From Coraliomargarita_B sp036735565 (GTDB lineage Bacteria; Verrucomicrobiota; Verrucomicrobiia; Opitutales; Coraliomargaritaceae): a stretch of DNA of 33,129 nucleotides. Every line of letters starts with the position of its first letter. The stretch's first letter is position 1. The translations under genes and the position numbers were made by a program. The notes beneath the pieces were generated by a model. It saw nothing but the letters and a program-made list of their open reading frames with translations. It did no database searches and was not told the DNA's origin. Shown in pieces: positions 16,805 to 25,408 of this stretch. The stretch lies in contig DAINOC010000020.1 in assembly GCA_036735565.1 (NCBI GenBank), positions 1 to 33,129 of the forward strand, in the 5' to 3' direction.

Positions 16805-17572
16805 ATGAAATCGATTCGTTCCGACGAAGAAATCCAGTCGATCCGCGAGGCCTGCCAGGTGGCCGCGACTGTTCTCCGCAAAATGGTGGACACTGTGGCC
16901 GCCGGGATCACAACCTACGATCTCGATCAGATCGGTCGTCGTGAGATCGCCGCTCTTGGCGCCGAAAGTGCCTGCTACAACTATCGATCAGGCGATCACG
17001 TTTTTCCGGCACACACCTGCATTTCGGTCAATGAAGAGATCGTGCACGGTATCGGCCGCCTCGAGCGGGTCATACAGCCGGGCGATTTGGTCTCTTTGGA
17101 TGTGGTGGTCCGTTACTGCGGTTTTATCGGTGATAATGCTACGACCGTCATGGTCGAGCCGGTCGCTGAGGCGCACGAGGCGCTCGTCGATGCGACGCGC
17201 CAATCGCTCGAATATGCCATCACTTTTGCTAAAGCCGGCAATCGGGTAGGGGACATTTCCAACGCTGTGGAGCGTTTCATCAACCGGCACCGCTATGGCA
17301 TTGTGCGTGAATTCGTCGGCCACGGCGTGGGAATCAGTATGCATGAAGCCCCACAGATCCCGAATTTCGGCCGCCGGGGAACCGGACCCCTGCTCAAGCC
17401 AGGGATGACGCTGGCCATCGAGCCGATGATCAATCTGGGCACCGCAAAAATCGACATGCTGGACGATGGCTGGACCGCCGTGACACGCGACCGGCGCCCC
17501 TCCGCACACTTTGAACACACGGTTCTCATAACCAACGATGAACCGGAAATTTTAACAATTCCGAAAAAATAA
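16805..17572 (+). CDS. map: Methionine aminopeptidase, type I
   Basis: The enzyme removes the initiator methionine from nascent proteins at the ribosome. The 255-residue product has the pita-bread metallopeptidase residues: His81 (EEIVHGIG), Asp99 (SLDVVV), Asp110 (GFIGDNATT), a His in GHGVGI, Glu in LAIEPM and Glu in FEHTVLI. It lacks the N-terminal zinc-finger extension seen in some type I enzymes. It lies between secY and rpsM. In many bacteria infA and rpmJ follow map; neither is present in the 93 bases before rpsM. Confidence 0.96.
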   Translation: MKSIRSDEEIQSIREACQVAATVLRKMVDTVAAGITTYDLDQIGRREIAALGAESACYNYRSGDHVFPAHTCISVNEEIVHGIGRLERVIQPGDLVSLDVVVRYCGFIGDNATTVMVEPVAEAHEALVDATRQSLEYAITFAKAGNRVGDISNAVERFINRHRYGIVREFVGHGVGISMHEAPQIPNFGRRGTGPLLKPGMTLAIEPMINLGTAKIDMLDDGWTAVTRDRRPSAHFEHTVLITNDEPEILTIPKK

Positions 17573-17665
17573 CTTTCCAAACCAACCTAAACTGCTATTT
17601 TCCACCGCTTTCCCTGCAACTCAACAGGTAACCGCCATTTAAAACTTTTCATAACCTTTCATATT

Positions 17666-18031
17666 ATGCCACGCATCCTTGGAGTCGACATCCCTTCCAA
17701 CAAAAAACTCGAATACTCGCTTCGCTACGTATACGGTATTGGACCGACGCGTGCCAAGCTCGTTGTGAAGGAATCCGGTTTTGATCCGGATCGCCGTGCT
17801 GGCGACCTGAGCGAGGAAGAAGTCAATCAACTGGCATCCATCATCGCGGAGAAGCAATACACTGTGGAAGGCGACCTCCGCCGCGAGCGCATTGCGAATC
17901 TGAAGCGCCTTTCGGCCATCCGCAGCCTGCGGGGCATGCGCCATATGCGCGGTCTGCCGGTTCGCGGTCAGCGCACCAAGACCAACGCCAGAACCCGCAA
18001 GGGTGCTGTGAAGCCCGTCCGCAAGTCCTAA
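17666..18031 (+). CDS. rpsM: 30S ribosomal protein S13
   Basis: S13 sits at the head of the 30S subunit and touches P-site tRNA and L5. The 121-residue product has MPRILGVDIPSNKKLEYSLR, the YGIGPTRAKLVVKE helix-two-turn-helix region and the C-terminal RGMRHMRGLPVRGQRTKTNA with the basic tail. Length matches the family (E. coli 118). The upstream 93 bases are A/T-rich with no Shine-Dalgarno. Confidence 0.97.
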   Translation: MPRILGVDIPSNKKLEYSLRYVYGIGPTRAKLVVKESGFDPDRRAGDLSEEEVNQLASIIAEKQYTVEGDLRRERIANLKRLSAIRSLRGMRHMRGLPVRGQRTKTNARTRKGAVKPVRKS

Positions 18032-18085
18032 TCGGCCGCGGATGATCCCCGGATTTTAATACGAATTACCATTAAGCAATTTGCC

Positions 18086-18637
18086 ATGAGCGAAGAAGAA
18101 ACAAACAACGTCACCGAAGAGGAAGTCGTCCCGGCTGCCAAAACCAAAGCGACCAAAGCGAAAGCAGTCAGCGCTCCCGCCGATGAAGCCGCTGCCGCCG
18201 AGCCTGAAAAGAAGAAAGAGGTGACGGCCGAGGATTTGCTCAAGAGCGATCTTGACGGTCTCAAGATTCGCCGCGCCAAGGGCAGCAAGAACATCAGCAC
18301 CGGCATCGTCAACGTGCTGGCAACGTTCAACAACACCAAGGTGACCTTTACCGACCCGCGTGGTAATGTGATCTCCTGGTCGAGCGCCGGAAAATGCAAT
18401 TTCCGCGGCTCCCGCAAATCGACTGCCTACGCTGCGCAAGTCGTCACACAGGACGCCGGCCGCGTCGCCATGTCTCACGGCATGAAGGAAGTGGTCGTTA
18501 AGCTGAACGGTCCCGGCATGGGTCGTGACTCGGCGGTCCGTGCGCTCCAATCTCTTGGTATGATCGTCACCGAAATCGTGGATGTGACTCCGGTCCCCCA
18601 CAACGGTTGCCGCTCGCCGAAACGTCGTCGTGTCTAA
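18086..18637 (+). CDS. rpsK: 30S ribosomal protein S11 with a long N-terminal extension
   Basis: S11 lies on the 30S platform near the mRNA exit. The 183-residue product has the normal S11 core from about residue 55 on: GSKNISTGIVNVLATFNNTK, VISWSSAGKCNFRGSRKSTA, then MKEVVVKLNGPGMGRDSAVR and the end PVPHNGCRSPKRRRV. Before it lies an extra segment of about 50 residues, mostly Glu, Ala, Lys and Thr (EEETNNVTEEEVVPAAKTKA). E. coli S11 is 129. The extension is in frame with the core and has no alternative ATG near the core start, so it appears to be translated. Confidence 0.95.
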   Translation: MSEEETNNVTEEEVVPAAKTKATKAKAVSAPADEAAAAEPEKKKEVTAEDLLKSDLDGLKIRRAKGSKNISTGIVNVLATFNNTKVTFTDPRGNVISWSSAGKCNFRGSRKSTAYAAQVVTQDAGRVAMSHGMKEVVVKLNGPGMGRDSAVRALQSLGMIVTEIVDVTPVPHNGCRSPKRRRV

Positions 18638-18695
18638 GGTGTTTCTGCCACCCGGACATTTCCCAACATCGTCGCAGATACAATAAACAAAAACT

Positions 18696-19304
18696 ATGGC
18701 TCGTTACACAGGCCCAACCACCCGCATCAATCGGCGCTTTAGTCAGGCGATTTTCGCTCCGACCAAAGCATTTGAGCGTAAACCGCACCCTCCCGGCCAG
18801 CATGGCCCGCGTCTTCGCCGCAAGCTGAGCGAATACGCGATCGGACTGAACGAAAAGCAAAAGCTCCGTTTCATGTATGGCATGACGGAGAAGCAGTTCC
18901 GCCTCACTTTCGAAAAAGCCAAGAACACCCGTGGTGTTACTGGTGAAATCTTCCTCCAGATGCTGGAGCGTCGCCTCGATAGCGTGATCTACCGTCTTGG
19001 CTTCGCCAAGTCGCGCGCGGCCGCACGCCAGTTTGTAGCGCACGGCCACATTGCGGTGAACGGCAAGAAGACCGATATCCCCAGTTTCCTCGTTTCCGAG
19101 GGCGATGAGGTCGAGGTCCGCGAGCGCACGTCCTCCCGCCAGCTGGCTACCCGCTGCCTGGAAGAATCCCAGGCCCGCACGGTTCCCGAGTGGCTCACTC
19201 TCAATACCGATTCGCTTAAAGCGACGGTTAACCGTATGCCTTCGTCGGACGAAACGGAAAATACCATCAACGTTCAGCTGATCGTTGAATACTATAGCCG
19301 ATAG
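18696..19304 (+). CDS. rpsD: 30S ribosomal protein S4
   Basis: S4 starts 30S assembly and in E. coli represses the alpha operon. The 202-residue product has an N-terminal region with no CxxC zinc motif (MARYTGPTTRINRRFSQAIF), the RKLSEYAIGLNEKQKLRFMY block and a C-terminal S4 RNA-binding domain (LERRLDSVIYRLGFAKSRAA, ARQFVAHGHIAVNGKKTDIP). Length matches E. coli S4 (206). Confidence 0.97.
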   Translation: MARYTGPTTRINRRFSQAIFAPTKAFERKPHPPGQHGPRLRRKLSEYAIGLNEKQKLRFMYGMTEKQFRLTFEKAKNTRGVTGEIFLQMLERRLDSVIYRLGFAKSRAAARQFVAHGHIAVNGKKTDIPSFLVSEGDEVEVRERTSSRQLATRCLEESQARTVPEWLTLNTDSLKATVNRMPSSDETENTINVQLIVEYYSR

Positions 19305-19376
19305 TCGCTGGGGCCCGGTTTTTGCAGGCCCTTTGTTCCGTCACTCACCACATTACATTCGCCAATCAAAGCCATC

Positions 19377-20378
19377 ATGCCTAAGCGCCTAGGAAAATTC
19401 GAACTTCCCAACCGTCTCGTCAAAGTTGAAGACTCGGCTACCGACACCTTCGCCGTGTTTCAAGTTGAACCTTTTGAACGCGGTTACGGGCACACGCTCG
19501 GCAACTCCATGCGACGCGTCCTTCTCAGTTCGATCGAGGGGGCTGCCATCTCTTCGATCAAGATCGAAGGGGTCCAGCACGAGTTCCAGAGCATCGAAGG
19601 TATCGTCGAAGACGTTACCGACATCGTTCTCAACCTGAAGAAGATCCTGCTCGTCTCCGAGTCCCGCGAACCGGCAACCCTCCTCATCGATGTGAATCGT
19701 GAGGGCGTTGTCACCGCCGGCGACATTCAGGAGGATAACAAATTCAAAGTGATCAACCCGGAGCAGGTCATCTGCACGATTGACAAGAAGCAGCGCTTCC
19801 TCGCCGAACTCGAAGTGCGCGTCGGCCGTGGCTACTGTGCAGGTGAGGAGAACAAGAAAGAGGAGCAGGCCATTGGCGTGATTCCGATTGATTCGCTCTT
19901 CAGTCCTGTGCGCCTGGTTAAATACTCGGTGGAAAACACCCGCGTGGGCCAGGAGATGGATTACGACAAGTTGATCCTCGAGATCACCACCGACGGCCGG
20001 ATCACTCCGGACGACGCCCTCAAGCAAAGCGCGGCCATCCTCAAGCACCACCTCGACGTATTCGACGAAGTGTCGCAGGAGGAAGTCGAATTCGAGAGCG
20101 AGAGCAAGGAGATCAGCGAAGAGCAGAACCGTCTGCGCAAGCTGCTCAACATGAGCGTGAACGAAATCGAACTGTCGGTTCGTGCGGCCAACTGCCTGAA
20201 CAACGCCAACATCACGACGGTTGGCGAATTGGCCATGAAGTCGGAGCAAGAAATGCTCAAATACCGCAACTTTGGTAAGAAGTCGCTCAATGAGATCAAA
20301 GACAAGCTCGAGCAGCTCGGTCTCTCCCTCGGTATGAAAATCGACGAGCGTCTGCTCGACCGTGGCTCCGATCTCTAA
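19377..20378 (+). CDS. rpoA: DNA-directed RNA polymerase subunit alpha
   Basis: Alpha dimerises to nucleate RNA polymerase assembly. The 333-residue product has an N-terminal dimerisation domain (FEVEPFERGYGHTLGNSMRR-like block: QVEPFERGYGHTLGNSMRRV, about 28-47) and a C-terminal domain from about 262 (MSVNEIELSVRAANCLNNAN, KYRNFGKKSLNEIKDKLEQL). The arginine in ELSVRAANCL matches E. coli Arg265, which contacts UP-element DNA. The position between rpsD and rplQ is standard. Confidence 0.97.
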   Translation: MPKRLGKFELPNRLVKVEDSATDTFAVFQVEPFERGYGHTLGNSMRRVLLSSIEGAAISSIKIEGVQHEFQSIEGIVEDVTDIVLNLKKILLVSESREPATLLIDVNREGVVTAGDIQEDNKFKVINPEQVICTIDKKQRFLAELEVRVGRGYCAGEENKKEEQAIGVIPIDSLFSPVRLVKYSVENTRVGQEMDYDKLILEITTDGRITPDDALKQSAAILKHHLDVFDEVSQEEVEFESESKEISEEQNRLRKLLNMSVNEIELSVRAANCLNNANITTVGELAMKSEQEMLKYRNFGKKSLNEIKDKLEQLGLSLGMKIDERLLDRGSDL

Positions 20379-20418
20379 GCGTTCTCCCTTCCATCCCTCA
20401 CCATCAAATTTTTAAGAC

Positions 20419-21076
20419 ATGCGTCACAGCAAACGTAGACACAAACTCGGCGTATCCGGACCTCACCGTTCCGCGATGCTCGGCAATTTATCGGTCGCAC
20501 TGATCACTCACGGCCGTATCGAAACGACGCTGGCCAAAGCCCGTGCGCTTCGCCCGTTCATCGAGAAGATCATCACGCTGGCCAAGAAGGCCGATAAAGC
20601 CAACGACGCGGCCCGCAAGCTGCATTTCCGCCGCCTCGCGGTCTCCCGCGTGCGCGACAAAAGCGCTGTGGCCAAGCTCTTTGATGAGCGCGTTTCGGAG
20701 TTTGTGGATCGCCCGGGCGGCTACACCCGCATCTACAAGATCGGTCAACGTATCGGTGATGCGGCTGAAATGGCATTGATCGAGCTGATCGACGGCAACG
20801 ACGAAGGCTACCAAAAGAAGCCCGCNNNNNNNNNNNNNNNNNNNNNNNNNNNNNNNNNNNNNNNNNNNNNNNNNNNNNNNNNNNNNNNNNNNNNNNNNNN
20901 NNNNNNNNNNNNNNNNNNNNNNNNNGACCGAGACCGCCGAACCGGAAGCTGCAGAGGACGCAGAAGTTGCCACCGCAGCAGACGCCGAGGCAGCTGCCGA
21001 GGATTCTACGGAAGCGACCGAGTCGGCCGAGCCCGAGGCAACTGCCGAGGACGAGGCTGAGAAGAAGGACGCCTAG
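20419..21076 (+). CDS. rplQ: 50S ribosomal protein L17 with an acidic C-terminal tail, interrupted by an assembly gap
   Basis: L17 lies by the exit-tunnel mouth. The 134 or so residues before the gap are a normal L17: MRHSKRRHKLGVSGPHRSAM, LITHGRIETTLAKARALRPF, then RPGGYTRIYKIGQRIGDAAEMALIELID in blocks. After the 100-base gap, the frame ending at the TAG (21074-21076) reads almost only Glu, Ala, Asp and Thr (AEPEAAEDAEVATAADAEAA ... DEAEKKDA). With the gap removed, the two flanks add up to exactly 186 codons, so both parts fit one gene if the true missing length is a multiple of three. The encoded protein would be at least about 185 residues, against 127 in E. coli. A strong terminator follows. 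Confidence 0.85.
20826..20925. other. Assembly gap (100 N) inside rplQ
   Basis: Exactly 100 N bases suggest a placeholder of unknown true length. It falls at the start of the Ala/Glu-rich tail of L17, a low-complexity coding repeat likely to have defeated the assembler. Confidence 0.95.
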
Positions 21077-21100
21077 CCGCTTCCGCCAGAGTTTTTTGAC

Positions 21101-21128
21101 AAACGCCCTCCCCGGAGGGCGTTTTTTT
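21101..21128 (+). terminator. Strong intrinsic terminator of the ribosomal-protein cluster
   Basis: AAACGCCCTCC (21101-21111) pairs perfectly with GGAGGGCGTTT (21114-21124) around a two-base CC, and seven T residues lie at 21122-21128. It begins 24 bases after the rplQ stop and closes the 15-kb cluster. Confidence 0.9.
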
Positions 21129-21198
21129 GTGTCGGGTCGTGAACGCTGGATGCGACATGCAGAAATATTGGGAGAAACCGAACACGAGCAGAATGGCC

Positions 21199-21420
21199 GC
21201 TGGAGACAGCGTCCGCTACCTGGGTGGAAGGGGTAGCGGCCCGTGTCCTCACCCTTCGGCTGGGCTCAGGTGCCTTGAGCTTGTCGAAAGGCGGGCCAGG
21301 AGCGGGTTGGCGTATCATGCATGGCCGCTGGGGGCCGTCTCCGCTTTTCAGGCTACGCCGTGACACCGCACATCCGCTACCTTGTAATAGAAAAAGTATA
21401 GCTTTGGTATCATACTTTAC
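21199..21420 (+). repeat. Dispersed hairpin repeat R2, copy 1 (with 40-bp insertion)
   Basis: This is homologous along its whole length to 28752-28924: both contain ACAGCGTCCGCTACCTGGGT, GGGTAGCGG, CCGTGTCC, GGGCCAGGA, TCATGCATGGCCGCTGGG, GCTTTTCAGGCT and CTTTGGTAT. CCGCTACC (21213-21220) pairs with GGTAGCGG (21232-21239). It lies between the 3' ends of rplQ and rpoN. The size difference is due mainly to an extra 40-bp palindrome at 21253-21292. Confidence 0.85.
21253..21292. repeat. 40-bp palindromic element inserted in repeat R2
   Basis: The arms CCTTCGGCTGGGCTCAGG and CCTTGAGCTTGTCGAAAGG are imperfect inverted copies around TG. Removing 40 bases joins CCTCAC directly to GGGCCAGG, which is how the repeats at 28752-28924 (CCCCAC) and, on the reverse strand, 1866-1965 (CCTCAC) read. 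The wording resembles the common CTTCGACAGGCTCAGG class of palindromic extragenic repeats. Confidence 0.75.
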
Positions 21421-21447
21421 GGGCGGCATCATCAGCCAACCCGGCGC

Positions 21448-22905
21448 TCAATCGTAGCGGCGCCGTAGATTGGTGGGCAGGATACCGAGTTCCTCGCGGT
21501 ATTTAGCGACGGTCCGGCGGGCGATTTCGATTTCCTTCGCTTTGAGGAGATTGACGATGTGCTGGTCGGAGTGGGGCTTGTTCTTATCCTCCTCTTCGAC
21601 GATGTGGGCGATCATGTCCTTGATGGTTTTATTGGAGACCGACTCGCCGCTGGCCGAGGTGAACCCCGGGGTGAAGAAGTATTTGAAGGGGAAGACCCCG
21701 TGCGGCGTGCGCACGTATTTATTGGCGATCGCGCGGCTGACGGTTGTCTCGTGGACCTCGACGGCTTGGGCGATGGTGTTCATCGTGAGGGGGCGCAATC
21801 GCGTCACGCCCTCCTCGAAAAACTCTTTTTGATAGTCGAGGATCTCCCGGGTGATGCGCTCGATGGTTTGCTGGCGCTGCTCGATGGAGTTGATGAGGAA
21901 TTTGCCGGACCGCATCCGTTCCAGCATGAAGTCCTTGTCCTGCTTGGAGAGGGTTCCCTTGGCCAGCATGTCCTTGTAGACTGAGCTGATGCGCAGGCGC
22001 GGGATGTAGTCGCTGTTCAGCGCGACCTGCCAGATGCCGTATTCATCTTTAAACACCGAGACGTCAGGCTCGATTACGGTGTTGCTGTCGGCGCTGAAGC
22101 GCTTGCCCGGCGCCGGTTCCAGGGTGCCGATTTCCTCAATTGCCGCCTGAATGTCGTCGGGGGAGGCGCCGGTCTTGCGCTTTAGATCGGGCACACGGCG
22201 GCGCACCAGAAGGTCGAAGTGGTCGCGGAGGATGCGTGTCGCCAGCGAGTCGCCGCGGCCGCGCAGCTCCAGTTGAGTAGCGAGACAGTCCTGCAGGTTG
22301 CTGGTGCCGATGCCTGGCGGATCGAAGCCCTTCAATAATGTGTGGGCTTTCTGCACCGTCGGATAGGGGATGCGGGCGGAGAGCGCGATATTGGAAAGCG
22401 TCTCGGTCAGGTAGCCGTGGTCATCGAGGCTGCCGATGAGATAGATCAACGCCTCGCGCTCGGCATCGGAGAGCTCGCTGAGTTCCGCCTGCTCGATCAG
22501 GTGCTGCTGTAGAGAGACGCTCTGGGTGAGCGAGTTGAGAAAGTGCTCACGGCGCTCCTCGTCCTCACTCGTCACGTTATAGGTCGAATCGCTGTTTTCC
22601 TGGGCGTATTGCTCGCGCAGGTCTTCGGACATACGCTCAAAAACACTGTAGTCCTTTTCGCTGAAGCTCAATTCCTCGTCGGCATTGCGCTCGTTCTCGT
22701 TGATGGACTCAGCGTTGTCCTCGACACTCAGGGCGCTCTCGTTGGGGAGTTCCTCCAGTAGTGGATTGGTCTGCAACTCCTCAAGGATCGCAGTGCGCAG
22801 TTCCATCGCCGGTGCCTGCAGGATTTTCAGGGAATTGCGCAGCTGCGGCGCGAGCACGAGGCTCTGCGTCTGCTTCTGGACCTGCTGTAAACCCTGGGCG
22901 GCCAT
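21448..22905 (-). CDS. rpoN: RNA polymerase sigma-54 factor
   Basis: Sigma-54 directs RNA polymerase to -24/-12 promoters and needs AAA+ activators. The 485-residue product is complete. Region I (about 1-54) has the Gln/Leu-rich QTQSLVLAPQLRNSLKILQA and LEELQTNPLLEEL. An acidic linker follows (about 55-120). The core-binding domain comes next, then a helix-turn-helix near 385 (TMNTIAQAVEVHETTVSRAI). The RpoN box ARRTVAKYR is at 462-470, before the C-terminus LPTNLRRRYD. A Shine-Dalgarno (AGGAAGGAG on the coding strand, complement of 22916-22924) supports the start. No hpf or rapZ-type nitrogen-PTS genes flank it. Its 3' end faces the ribosomal cluster across repeat R2. Confidence 0.97.
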   Translation of the reverse strand: MAAQGLQQVQKQTQSLVLAPQLRNSLKILQAPAMELRTAILEELQTNPLLEELPNESALSVEDNAESINENERNADEELSFSEKDYSVFERMSEDLREQYAQENSDSTYNVTSEDEERREHFLNSLTQSVSLQQHLIEQAELSELSDAEREALIYLIGSLDDHGYLTETLSNIALSARIPYPTVQKAHTLLKGFDPPGIGTSNLQDCLATQLELRGRGDSLATRILRDHFDLLVRRRVPDLKRKTGASPDDIQAAIEEIGTLEPAPGKRFSADSNTVIEPDVSVFKDEYGIWQVALNSDYIPRLRISSVYKDMLAKGTLSKQDKDFMLERMRSGKFLINSIEQRQQTIERITREILDYQKEFFEEGVTRLRPLTMNTIAQAVEVHETTVSRAIANKYVRTPHGVFPFKYFFTPGFTSASGESVSNKTIKDMIAHIVEEEDKNKPHSDQHIVNLLKAKEIEIARRTVAKYREELGILPTNLRRRYD

Positions 22906-22915
22906 GGCTAGCGCA

Positions 22916-22924
22916 CTCCTTCCT
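22916..22924 (-). promoter_or_regulatory. Ribosome-binding site of rpoN
   Basis: On the reverse strand AGGAAGGAG lies 10 bases before the rpoN ATG. It is one of the few strong Shine-Dalgarno sequences in the window and supports 22905 as the start. Confidence 0.7.
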
Positions 22925-23155
22925 GTGATCGAGTGAAGCAGGGCGTTAGAACGCCGTGCCGCTCCGTCCCGATCGGGGATCGATCAAGGCGCCTGTACCA
23001 ACCGCCGACATCTGCAAATTCACGAAACACGGGTGAATGAAACACCGGCCTCGAAGTTTTCGCAAGCGGATATATCAAACTAGCATGAAAATTGCTTCAC
23101 GGTTTAGCACCTTCGCCGTTTGACAGATTCCAGAGTCGTGATTTGTTCGGGTTTC

Positions 23156-23473
23156 ATGATTCAGCTCACCGACAGTGCGGCCTCTCAGATCCTTGCGCTT
23201 CAGGCGGAAAAAGCCGGGCCCGGCCAGTTTCTGCGTGTTTTCGTGGAACCCGGAGGCTGTTCGGGTTTCGAGTATGGGATGTCCTTTGATGTGCGCAAGG
23301 ACGATGATCAGCTCCTCGAAGACCGGGGCGTCTCCTTTTTGGTGGACCCGACCAGCCTGGAGTATCTCGATGGCAGCGTGATCGACTTCGATGACGGGCT
23401 CTCCGGCAAGGGCTTCGATATCCGCAACCCCAATGCCAGCAGCACCTGCGGTTGCGGCCGCTCCTTCAATTAG
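23156..23473 (+). CDS. A-type iron-sulfur carrier (HesB/IscA/ErpA family)
   Basis: These small proteins receive Fe-S clusters from scaffold proteins and pass them to apo-enzymes. The 105-residue product starts MIQLTDSAASQIL and has the three invariant cysteines: Cys35 in GGCSGFEYG, and Cys98 and Cys100 in STCGCGRSF near the C-terminus. An ATG at 23120 would add 12 residues unlike the family, so 23156 is chosen. ErpA, IscA and SufA cannot be told apart by sequence alone, and no other isc/suf gene is nearby. It lies 112 bases upstream of, and in line with, a fumarase that needs a 4Fe-4S cluster, which suggests a supply role. Confidence 0.9.
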   Translation: MIQLTDSAASQILALQAEKAGPGQFLRVFVEPGGCSGFEYGMSFDVRKDDDQLLEDRGVSFLVDPTSLEYLDGSVIDFDDGLSGKGFDIRNPNASSTCGCGRSFN

Positions 23474-23585
23474 TTCCCGGCGCTTTGCCAGGCTCGCGCC
23501 GCATGCATTTTTTGGTGCGGGGTGCGAATCCACTTGTCGGCTTCGTTTAATTTTGCTAATAGTAAACTGAATTTAATATAAGCAC

Positions 23586-25280
<1,695 letters not shown>

Positions 25281-25408
25281 GCCGGGAGATGGCTGCGTTT
25301 TGCCGACCCGGTTGAACCGTATATCAACCGTTCGATGTTGGACGTTCGGTGCTTTCGCTTCGGCGTTTGTCTCCCGCTATTTCAGCGGGTCTGTGGGAGC
25401 GAAACGAT
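25281..25408. repeat. Convergent intergenic region with a GAAC-type repeat and a hairpin
   Basis: At 25318-25362 the motif ATCAACCGTTCGATGTTGGA is the reverse sense of the GAAC/ATCGA units seen at 4972-5033 and in R1. CCCGCT (25373-25378) pairs with AGCGGG (25384-25389) around ATTTC. There is no T-run, so it is not a classic terminator, but it is placed between two 3' ends (fumA and rsmB). Confidence 0.55.

Noticed and set aside
15739..16911. Long reverse-strand open frame opposite secY
   Set aside because: His/Arg/Asp-rich composition is typical of antisense translation of a membrane protein.
19311..19335. GGGCC/GGCCC hairpin between rpsD and rpoA
   Set aside because: The stem is 5 bp with an 11-base loop and only three T residues follow; too weak to call a terminator.
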